Part shown: positions 29,852 through 36,421 of the stretch, piece after piece
Layout: each line of letters starts with the position of its first letter
Position numbering within the stretch: position 1 is the first letter of the stretch
Assembly (NCBI GenBank): GCA_900547395.1
Contig: URGP01000019.1
Location: 1 to 51,066, forward strand
Source of the DNA: an uncultured Opitutales bacterium
GTDB lineage: Bacteria; Verrucomicrobiota; Verrucomicrobiia; Opitutales; Intestinicryptomonadaceae
DNA length: 51,066 nucleotides
Direction: 5' to 3'
Position numbers and translations under genes: made by a program
Notes under the pieces: generated by a model
Seen by the model: only the letters and a program-made list of their open reading frames with translations
The model's database searches: none
What the model was told of the DNA's origin: nothing

Positions 29852-31423
29852 TTAAGATAATCCTTTTACTGTTAATAATTCTTCGGCAACGCGCTTGTCA
29901 TCAAACGGTATGATGGTGTCGCCGAGTTCCTGAAAAGCTTCATGCCCTTTGCCCGCGATAAGAATGCAGTCGCCCGCGCTTGCGGCGTCTATTGCGAGGT
30001 TTATGGCTCTTCTGCGGTCTTCCACAAAGGCGATTTTTGAGGGATCGGAAACACCCGATTTCATGTCGCCGAAAATTGTGTTTATGTCTTCTCCGCGCGG
30101 ATTGTCGGAAGTCGCCCAGGCTATGTCGGCATACTTTTGCACGACGGCGGTCATTTTTGGGCGTTTAGTCCTGTCGCGTTTGCCTCCGCAGCCGAATACG
30201 ACGAGTATTTTGCCTTTTACGACTTCTCTTAGCATTTCAAGCCCGTTTTTCAAGGCGTCGTCGGTGTGGGCGTAGTCAACAAAGATGTCAAACGGCGCGT
30301 TGGAGGCGACTTTTTGCATTCTTCCTGGAACTCCCTTAAACGATTTTAAGGCCGCCGCCGCCATGCCCAAATCGTAGCCCTTTGAGTAAAGGCAGGCGAA
30401 TGCCGCAAGGGCGTTTGAAACGTTGTATCTGCCCGGAAGCTTCAATTCCACTTTCGCTTCGCCATTCGGGTAAACGAGAGTAAAAGAGGAGGATTGCGGA
30501 TTTAATACCAAGTCTTTTGCGCGTATGTCGGCATCTGGGTTTTCGACCGAAAATGATATGACCTTTGTGTTTTTTTTGTCTATGCGCGAGGCTATTTCGA
30601 CGCCTTTCGGGTCGTCGAAGTTTATCGCCGCATTTTTCGGAAGCGGGGCATGTCCGCCTGTAAAGAGCGATGCCTTTGTCTCGAAGTACGATTGCATGTC
30701 GAGATGGTAGTCGATGTGGTCCTGCGTAAGGTTCGTGAAGCATGCGCAGTCTATCGCAAGCCCTTCAACCCTCTTTTGCGCGATTGCGTGCGAGCTTATT
30801 TCGATTGCCGCAGCCTTGCATTTTGCGCGGCGCATCTGGTGGAGCATCGCGTAGGTTTCGAGAGCCTGCGGCGTCGTGCGCGCGGCGGGCAGGCATCTTC
30901 CGCCGAGGTCGTATTGGATTGTGCCGATAAGCCCGCATTTTTCCTGCATATCGTTTAAAATATGCTGGACTAGCCATGTCACACTCGTCTTGCCGTTTGT
31001 TCCCGTAACCGCGAAAATATCAAGATGTTCGTCCGGATTTTCGTAAAACGCCTTTGACGCCATTGCCATCGCCATTGAAATGTTTTCGACTTCAATCCAT
31101 GCGCACGGGAAATATTTTCCGGGGGCGGGGCGTTCGGAAATTATCGCGACCGCGCCTCTGTGGGCGGCTTCTTCTATGTACAGGTTGCCGTCGGTGTTTG
31201 CCCCGGAGACAGCAAAGAAAGCCGCGCCTTTTACGACCCTTCTGCTGTCGTTTGTGAGGTTTTTGATTTCGGTGTTTTTTTCGCCCGAAAGCTTTTTGCA
31301 TTTTACCGCTTTTGCGAGCATGTCAACCGTGAACGCGCTTTCGCCGCCGTCGGTCTGCGCGAAAGAAAGCCCGCCGCGCGGAGTCATGCAAATTAAACTT
31401 GCCAAATTTTTAAATCCTATCAT
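29852..31423 (-). CDS. murE: UDP-MurNAc-tripeptide synthetase MurE (meso-DAP type)
   Basis: Adds the third stem residue. ATP loop GTNGKT near residue 141, the C-terminal DNPR motif (about 440-443) that selects meso-diaminopimelate over lysine, and GKGHEAFQ. About 523 residues. The start is placed at 31423 because that ATG overlaps the ftsI stop as ATGA, a classic coupled junction; a TTG six bases earlier would add two residues. The N-terminal 25 residues before the UDP-binding domain are a little longer than usual. Confidence 0.95.
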   Translation of the reverse strand: MIGFKNLASLICMTPRGGLSFAQTDGGESAFTVDMLAKAVKCKKLSGEKNTEIKNLTNDSRRVVKGAAFFAVSGANTDGNLYIEEAAHRGAVAIISERPAPGKYFPCAWIEVENISMAMAMASKAFYENPDEHLDIFAVTGTNGKTSVTWLVQHILNDMQEKCGLIGTIQYDLGGRCLPAARTTPQALETYAMLHQMRRAKCKAAAIEISSHAIAQKRVEGLAIDCACFTNLTQDHIDYHLDMQSYFETKASLFTGGHAPLPKNAAINFDDPKGVEIASRIDKKNTKVISFSVENPDADIRAKDLVLNPQSSSFTLVYPNGEAKVELKLPGRYNVSNALAAFACLYSKGYDLGMAAAALKSFKGVPGRMQKVASNAPFDIFVDYAHTDDALKNGLEMLREVVKGKILVVFGCGGKRDRTKRPKMTAVVQKYADIAWATSDNPRGEDINTIFGDMKSGVSDPSKIAFVEDRRRAINLAIDAASAGDCILIAGKGHEAFQELGDTIIPFDDKRVAEELLTVKGLS

Positions 31424-33210
31424 TCCCAATCTTTCAATGCTATGATGTTTTCAAATTCTTCGTCTGTCTGGATGCCGAGATAGCTCGCCGCTTCTTTTGC
31501 TATGTTTGCGAATGCGGGGGCGGCCACGACGGAGCCGTAGGCGGGTCTGCCGTTTTGCCTTTTGGCGTCATCGACAATTACGGTTATCACAAGGCGCGGT
31601 CTGTCCGACGGGAAAAATCCCGAAAACGAGCCGACGTGCTGTTTTTTGCTGTATTTGCCGTTAATTATTTTTTGCGCCGTCCCTGTTTTCCCCGCGACTT
31701 TAAATCCGCTTACGAGGGCGTTTTTCCCTGTGCCTTTTTCAGTGACGTCAGTTAAAATGTCGCACATGATTGAAGCCGTTTTGGGGCTTACAACCTGCCT
31801 CAGGCGTTTTGGGGCGAATACTATTTCCTTCCCCGTCTTTTCCGAAAAAATCCTCTTTACAAGTTGGGGGCGCATATATACTCCCTGGTTTGCGAGGGTC
31901 GCCATCGAGCAGTGTATTTGAAGAGGCGTTGCGGCAACGGCATGCCCCATCGGGAGCCTTGTTATTGTAAGCCCATCCCAGTTTTTTGGGTTCATCAAAA
32001 CGCCGTTTATTTCTCCCGAAAGCCCAATGTTTGTTTTTGAGCCGTATCCGAACATTTTTGCGTATTCAAAAAGCTTTTGTTCGCCGAGCATCGCGCCGAG
32101 TTGCGCAGACCCTCTGTTGGAGCTTTTTTCCGCGATTTGGCGTACGCTCAAAACCCCCGCGGGATGGTCGTCGGGCGGAAGCTTTAAAATCCTGCCGCGA
32201 TGGGTGAGGGTTGGCTGGGCGCAGTCGAAAGTGTCGTCCTGCGTGACAAGCCCTTCGTTCAGAGCCGCAGAAATCGGGACAATTTTAAATGTCGAACCCG
32301 GTTCTATTTGCGAAGAGAGGGCAAAGTTTTTGAGGTTTGCAACAGGGTATTTGTTGTAATTGTTCGGGTCGAAAGAGGGGTAGTTTGCGAGAGCCAAAAT
32401 AAATCCCGTTGCGGGGTCGCTTACTATGATTGTCGCGTTTTCGGGATTAAATTCTTCGACAATTTTTTGGAGCTGGCGGTTTGCCATTTCCTGTATTATT
32501 ATGTCTATTGAAAGCTCGATGTTCATTCCGTCTGTTGCGGGTACTTCGCGCGTTCTGAAATGCGCAAGCTCGCGGCGGCGGGCGTCTTTTTCGCTTTGAA
32601 TCCAGCCTTCCTGCCCCTTTAAATACCAGTCTGCGTTCTTCTCTATGCCATCGACTGCGACGCCTTCCTTGTTGACAAAGCCGATGACGTGCGCTGCCAA
32701 GCCTTCCGATGGGTAGGTGCGGACGTATTTTCTGTCGCCTGTTATTCCGTAGATTTTTAAGGCTGAAATCTCTTCATAGACGTTTTCTTCAACTTTTGCG
32801 ATGAGCTTCCAACGGCGTTTGATTATTCTTCCGGAGGGGGATATTATTTCTTCGCTTTTGCATTTTTCCAAGATTTCCGAAAGCGGAAGATTTAAAATAT
32901 GCGCCATTTTTGAAAGCTTTTCCCGAGTTTCGGGACGGTCGAACTTTTCCTTTATTGCTTCAGGATCGACGCCCAAGTCTATCACGGAGCGCGACGTAGC
33001 CAAAATGTTGCCGCGGGCGTCGGTGATATTGCCGCGCTTTGCGCTTATGGGGCTTACGATTTGTCGCTGGCTTTGAACAGCGTCTTTGCTGTTTTTGCTT
33101 TCAATTATGTGGAGATCGTAAAGCCGCCACAGCATAATGCAAAATATCCCCACAGTGCCAAACAGCACGGCGCGGTATCTCCATTTTGATATGAACGGCG
33201 AGCATTTCAT
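31420..33210 (-). CDS. ftsI: Septal peptidoglycan transpeptidase FtsI (PBP3 class)
   Basis: Crosslinks septal peptidoglycan in the periplasm. 596 residues. One membrane helix (about 14-31), a pedestal domain, then the penicillin-binding transpeptidase domain with catalytic Ser306 in STFK (306-309), SSN at 363-365 and KTGTA near 515. No PASTA repeats follow. It overlaps the ftsL-like stop by 4 nt and the murE start by 4 nt, so the genes are tightly coupled. Confidence 0.95.
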   Translation of the reverse strand: MKCSPFISKWRYRAVLFGTVGIFCIMLWRLYDLHIIESKNSKDAVQSQRQIVSPISAKRGNITDARGNILATSRSVIDLGVDPEAIKEKFDRPETREKLSKMAHILNLPLSEILEKCKSEEIISPSGRIIKRRWKLIAKVEENVYEEISALKIYGITGDRKYVRTYPSEGLAAHVIGFVNKEGVAVDGIEKNADWYLKGQEGWIQSEKDARRRELAHFRTREVPATDGMNIELSIDIIIQEMANRQLQKIVEEFNPENATIIVSDPATGFILALANYPSFDPNNYNKYPVANLKNFALSSQIEPGSTFKIVPISAALNEGLVTQDDTFDCAQPTLTHRGRILKLPPDDHPAGVLSVRQIAEKSSNRGSAQLGAMLGEQKLFEYAKMFGYGSKTNIGLSGEINGVLMNPKNWDGLTITRLPMGHAVAATPLQIHCSMATLANQGVYMRPQLVKRIFSEKTGKEIVFAPKRLRQVVSPKTASIMCDILTDVTEKGTGKNALVSGFKVAGKTGTAQKIINGKYSKKQHVGSFSGFFPSDRPRLVITVIVDDAKRQNGRPAYGSVVAAPAFANIAKEAASYLGIQTDEEFENIIALKDWE

Positions 33211-33590
33211 CTCTTTGCGGTTTTGAATGTTTTGTGCTGCCCGTCGGCTCTGCGCGAGAGCAGACGTCTTTGGGCTTTTTCTCCGTTTGGCAAAATTTCT
33301 GTGATTTCGTAGGCAAGCACGACTTTATCCGCGGCGGGCGGAGCAAGCATTGAGCCTGCTTTTGCCCTCAGGCTTGACGGTGCCTGCATCTTGGCGATTT
33401 CAGCGTCCCAGAAGTCGTTTTCGCGGTTTAAAATTCTGATTTCGCTTTCGGCGCGCTTCATCTCTTTTGCAATATTCGAGCATTCGCGCATGAAAAACGA
33501 CTTGCCGAGAGCGCCGCTTGTCAAAATGGCGCAAAACAAAATTGACAGCTTTAAAAATGACGGCATGAGGCTTTGTGTTTGTTTTTTCAT
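33207..33590 (-). CDS. ftsL: FtsL-like divisome protein
   Basis: 127 residues: a short cytoplasmic N-terminus, one membrane helix (about 13-31), then a heptad-rich coiled coil (about 35-70, with REC, AKEMKRAESEIRILNREN) and a short tail. There is almost no sequence conservation in FtsL. The call rests on this topology and the location between rsmH and ftsI, with a 4-nt overlap into ftsI. FtsL would recruit FtsI/FtsW together with FtsB and FtsQ. Confidence 0.7.
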   Translation of the reverse strand: MKKQTQSLMPSFLKLSILFCAILTSGALGKSFFMRECSNIAKEMKRAESEIRILNRENDFWDAEIAKMQAPSSLRAKAGSMLAPPAADKVVLAYEITEILPNGEKAQRRLLSRRADGQHKTFKTAKR

Positions 33591-33594
33591 TGTT

Positions 33595-34542
33595 TTACAG
33601 CTTTCTAATTGCCCTTAATTTAGCGGAGCGCGAGCGCGGGTTCTTTGAAATTTCTTCATCTGTTGCGGTTATGGGCTTGCGCGTTATTATTTCTGCAAGT
33701 TTTACGCGCTCTTGCACAAAAGAGTTGTCGAAGCGGTCTTCGGGTCTTCCCGCCATCTTTTTGAAGAATTTTTTTACTATCCTGTCTTCAAGCGAGTGGA
33801 ACGATATGACCGCCAAAACTCCGCCTGAGGAAAGCAAGTTGAATGCGGCGGGCAGGGCTTTTTCGATTTCTTGAAGCTCGTCGTTTACCGCAATTCGCAA
33901 GGCTTGGAATGTCAAAGTCGCGGGATGGATTTTTGAGCGCGGATTGCGCCCCAAAACTTTTTCAACGAGGTTCGCCAAGTCGATGGTGGTTTTAAGTTCG
34001 CCGTTTTGGGCGGCGTCTTTCAACGCTTTTGCGACTTTTCTATAACGCGGCTCTTCCCCGTAATCGCGTATGATTTCTTCAAGCTCGAAAAGAGGTGTCC
34101 TTTCGATGAGCTCAAGGGCGGTAATGCCATGCGAAACGTCCATGCGCATGTCAATCGGACCTTCTTTGCGTAGCGAAAAACCGCGGTCGGCTTCGTCAAG
34201 CTGGAATGAGGATACGCCGAGATCCATTAAAATCCCGACGTATCCCGATGTTTTTAGTTCGTTCAGTTTGGAGAATGACTCTCCTATAAATTGAAATCTG
34301 CCGGGGAAATCTTTTGCAAATTCTCTTGCGCGGATTGCCGCGTCCCTGTCTTTGTCAAATGCCGTTAAAGTGCAGTTTGCACTTTCCAAAATCGCGCGGG
34401 AATGTCCGCCGCCTCCGAAAGTGCAGTCTATGTACGCCCCCCCGTCTTTCGGCGCAAGAAGCGCGACAGACTCGTTTTTCAGCACGGGTTCGTGTCCGAT
34501 TTTATCGGGAAAATCTTGACTTTCAGGGCATCTTGAAGGCAT
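33595..34542 (-). CDS. rsmH: 16S rRNA m4C1402 methyltransferase RsmH
   Basis: N4-methylates C1402 of 16S rRNA using SAM. 315 residues, normal. The N-terminal HEPVLKNESVALL, SAM motif IDCTFGGGGHSRAIL, GILMDLGVSSFQLDEADRGFS (residues around 120-140, partly shown) and SFHSLEDRIVKKFF are all present. The start at 34542 overlaps the preceding small ORF by 20 nt, which is longer than other overlaps in this cluster. No Shine-Dalgarno is seen. Confidence 0.95.
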   Translation of the reverse strand: MPSRCPESQDFPDKIGHEPVLKNESVALLAPKDGGAYIDCTFGGGGHSRAILESANCTLTAFDKDRDAAIRAREFAKDFPGRFQFIGESFSKLNELKTSGYVGILMDLGVSSFQLDEADRGFSLRKEGPIDMRMDVSHGITALELIERTPLFELEEIIRDYGEEPRYRKVAKALKDAAQNGELKTTIDLANLVEKVLGRNPRSKIHPATLTFQALRIAVNDELQEIEKALPAAFNLLSSGGVLAVISFHSLEDRIVKKFFKKMAGRPEDRFDNSFVQERVKLAEIITRKPITATDEEISKNPRSRSAKLRAIRKL

Positions 34543-34705
34543 CTAACAGGGCTTTGAATAGGTTTCTTTTTTTGGGTGTTGAGTTCTTTTGTTGTTTCTT
34601 TTGCTGGGAGGGTGGGAGTTCAAAATATTCCCAACCCGAACGCGGGTCTTCTCTTGCGATTGTGAGGGTGCCTGTTGAAATCAGTAGTCTTGATATGTTC
34701 TGCAT
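34523..34705 (-). CDS. Small basic protein between mraZ and rsmH
   Basis: 60 codons, beginning 12 nt after the mraZ stop and ending inside the first codons of rsmH. The product is soluble and basic, with a Gln/Lys-rich centre (SQQKKQQKNSTPKKRN) and a C-terminal amphipathic stretch (LFKALLDAFKMP). Operon-like spacing and the lack of any other explanation for this 175-bp stretch favour a real gene. A GGA lies about 9 nt before the ATG. I recognise no family. It could also be a leader sequence that couples rsmH translation to mraZ. Confidence 0.5.
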   Translation of the reverse strand: MQNISRLLISTGTLTIAREDPRSGWEYFELPPSQQKKQQKNSTPKKRNLFKALLDAFKMP

Positions 34706-34717
34706 TGTTTTGTCCGG

Positions 34718-35179
34718 TTAAATTCCAAGTTCGTTCAGCACGTCTTCAACACTTTCTCCGCCTTCTTTGTTTGACCATTCTTCAAACTTTTCAGGGTTCC
34801 AAATTTGGAAGGTTGTAAGATTGCCGATTAAAATCGTCTCTTTGGAAATTCCCGCATACGCAGTCAATTTTTCCGTAAGCGAAATTCTGCCCTGCTTGTC
34901 GCAGCCGAGACTTTCGCCCTTTCTAAAAATATTCATCAGCACCCTCTGCCTGTCCTGATTTGCCATCCCCATCTGGGAGACTTTTTCATACAGCTTTTCC
35001 ATCATTTCAGGAGGGTAGAGGGTTATCGAGCCGTTCGGATTTGGGAGCGCGAGATAGGCGTTTTCGCCGTCGTCGCCTGAAAACCTCCACTTTGACGGCA
35101 CAGTCAGACGACGCTTGTCGTCCATGGGACGAGTGTATTCGCCCATAAAGAAAGGTCTGGCTGTTCGAGAAGTGGACAT
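34718..35179 (-). CDS. mraZ: Transcriptional regulator MraZ
   Basis: SpoVT/AbrB-fold DNA-binding protein that represses its own dcw operon. Two copies of the fold are visible: MDDKRRLTVPSKWR and, later, CDKQGRISLTEKLTAYAGI. The frame is open further up to 35224, but that ATG lies inside the operator boxes and upstream of any start point the promoter allows. I take ATG 35179, giving 153 residues, near the usual 140-150; ATG 35146 is the alternative. First gene of the 17-gene minus-strand cluster. Confidence 0.93.
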   Translation of the reverse strand: MSTSRTARPFFMGEYTRPMDDKRRLTVPSKWRFSGDDGENAYLALPNPNGSITLYPPEMMEKLYEKVSQMGMANQDRQRVLMNIFRKGESLGCDKQGRISLTEKLTAYAGISKETILIGNLTTFQIWNPEKFEEWSNKEGGESVEDVLNELGI

Positions 35180-35198
35180 AGTTGTATCAGTATTTTTC

Positions 35199-35233
35199 AC
35201 CCATTTCCTACCATAATCGCCCATTTTTACCCA
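35199..35233 (-). promoter_or_regulatory. MraZ operator, four boxes
   Basis: Read on the minus strand, four boxes TGGGT (35229-35233), TGGGC (35219-35223), TGGTA (35209-35213, degenerate) and TGGGT (35199-35203) repeat at an exact 10-bp period with 5-bp spacers. This is the known MraZ recognition pattern (TGGGN repeats). The boxes overlap the core promoter, so MraZ binding should block RNA polymerase. Confidence 0.9.
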
Positions 35234-35240
35234 CTGTCAA
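35213..35240 (-). promoter_or_regulatory. Promoter of the dcw cluster
   Basis: On the minus strand, a perfect -35 TTGACA (35240-35235) is followed after 16 bp by GATTAT (35218-35213) as -10. The first two MraZ boxes lie in or at the edge of the spacer and the next overlaps the -10, giving autorepression. Transcription would start near 35206. Confidence 0.75.
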
Positions 35241-35653
35241 CATTTTTTTGGAAAAAAACTCCATTTTTTGGAAAATTTTTTATTTTATTTAAAAAAATGA
35301 ATACAAATTGATGAAAAACGACTTACGCAGAAAAAAATCGGACTTATGAAAAATTTTCTCTAAAAAAATCGCAAATTTTGAATACCCTTAAAACGAAACC
35401 GATTTTTTGCATTAAAATGGGGTTTGGGTATCCCCCCAAGCCCCATTAAAATTTTATTAAATGTAAAATCTGCAAAAATATTACCAAGTTGATGCTTCCC
35501 AATCCTTGCGAATATATAAATTTTCGTCGATTTTTTTGCTTTGCTCGCATTTTATGTTTGAGCGCAGTTTACTAATGGATTTAAATTTATCTTTAAGTCT
35601 TTTTTTCATTAAAAAGTTTTTGTAAAAATTGTGTGTTTAATTAGAAAGAATTG
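35241..35653. other. AT-rich intergenic region with a strong hairpin
   Basis: No gene seen. The divergent region between mraZ and the next plus-strand gene is very AT-rich. At 35416-35447 lies a 13-bp stem (AATGGGG with CCCCATT, one U-G pair, TTGGG with CCCAA) around a 6-nt loop. It has only short T runs on either side, so its role as a terminator is doubtful. Confidence 0.5.
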
Positions 35654-36253
35654 ATGAAATATACAAAAGGTCAAAAGATATATAAATTCAAGCTTGCTGG
35701 TTCGGGGCAATACTCCTCTTATAAAGTGGCAATAAAAGAGCCGCTTTATACAACGCTTAAATATGCGTTGCATATTGGGCTGTTGAAACCCGAAAACGAC
35801 GCGTCGCGCGGTGTAAAGCTTGGGGATTATTTCCACGTCGTAAAAGACTTTGATACGGAATTTGTGGAGTTAAAACGCAAAGAAGCAAAGGCGGCAAAGG
35901 ATGAAATAGAATCGGCAGTTTTACCTAATAGTATATCCGACATATTTACGACAATGTCTGACAACGGTTTTTTTGTTATAGATGGCGTAAAATACTCAAA
36001 TTTCTATGGAAACGGAGAAAACAGAGTTGAAGTTTGCAAGTGCGATTTTGAAGCCTTTAAAGACGCCAAGATGCTTACACGCCGCCAAGCGTACAGTCCA
36101 AATGACCCGATAACGATTATAAAGTTTGACGCTCCGAAGGCAATCTGTGTGAAAATCAGCGATATCGATGACGAGTTCGGTACGCGAGAAATTGAAAATG
36201 CCTGTGGTTTTGTAATTTGGGCTAAAAAGCTAAAAATCTTTGTAGCAGAATAA
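35654..36253 (+). CDS. Hypothetical protein
   Basis: 199 residues from the ATG at 35654 (a TTG immediately before it is a weaker start). No signal peptide or membrane segment. It is mixed alpha/beta and rich in Lys and Asp, with a strand-rich C-terminal part (ITIIKFDAPKAICVKISDIDD). I recognise no family. It stands alone between the dcw promoter and a candidate small RNA. Codon use is somewhat AT-richer than in the dcw genes. AGAAAG about 8 nt before the ATG could serve as ribosome site. Confidence 0.65.
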   Translation: MKYTKGQKIYKFKLAGSGQYSSYKVAIKEPLYTTLKYALHIGLLKPENDASRGVKLGDYFHVVKDFDTEFVELKRKEAKAAKDEIESAVLPNSISDIFTTMSDNGFFVIDGVKYSNFYGNGENRVEVCKCDFEAFKDAKMLTRRQAYSPNDPITIIKFDAPKAICVKISDIDDEFGTREIENACGFVIWAKKLKIFVAE

Positions 36254-36265
36254 TCAGACTTTTTG

Positions 36266-36294
36266 TTGACAATTCATCCAAAGTAATTTTTACT
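36266..36294 (+). promoter_or_regulatory. Promoter for candidate small RNA
   Basis: A perfect -35 TTGACA (36266-36271), a 17-bp spacer and TTTACT (36289-36294; four of six consensus bases, including the first T and last T) start 13 nt after the preceding stop codon. The predicted start near 36301 matches the first base of a fully structured segment. Confidence 0.55.
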
Positions 36295-36300
36295 TGCCTT

Positions 36301-36395
36301 TGTAATTACGATTAAGAATCGAATTAGACCTCAAATCTTACAATCACCTCCTTTCTATGAGGTCGCCCCGCATTTATTGATGCGGGGTTTTTTTT
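36301..36395 (+). ncRNA. Candidate small RNA with anti-Shine-Dalgarno loop
   Basis: About 95 nt made of three back-to-back hairpins. Hairpin 1 (36304-36325): AATT/CGATT arms with one bulged A and an AAG loop. Hairpin 2 (36327-36364): 7-bp stem GACCTCA/TGAGGTC with a 24-nt loop holding ATCACCTCCTTTCT (36343-36356), identical to the 3' end of bacterial 16S rRNA. Hairpin 3 is an intrinsic terminator. It has its own promoter. A C-rich CCUCC loop is the design used by small RNAs that pair with ribosome binding sites. No protein-coding frame fits. The function is inferred; I know no named family for it. Confidence 0.55.
36366..36395 (+). terminator. Intrinsic terminator of the small RNA
   Basis: CCCCGCAT (36366-36373) pairs with ATGCGGGG (36380-36387) across a 6-nt loop, followed by eight Ts. 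A strong rho-independent terminator for plus-strand transcription, just before the convergent end of the DUF2339 gene. Confidence 0.9.
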
Positions 36396-36421
36396 GTTTT
36401 TGAAGGCGATGTCTTCGGTAT

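Noticed and set aside
35180..35224. N-terminal extension of MraZ
   Set aside because: The extra ATG is inside the MraZ boxes and at the predicted -10, so it would not be transcribed.
36343..36356. Remnant of a 16S rRNA gene 3' end
   Set aside because: Only the last 14 nt match; the highly conserved sequence just before them in 16S genes is absent, so a loop in a small RNA explains it better.
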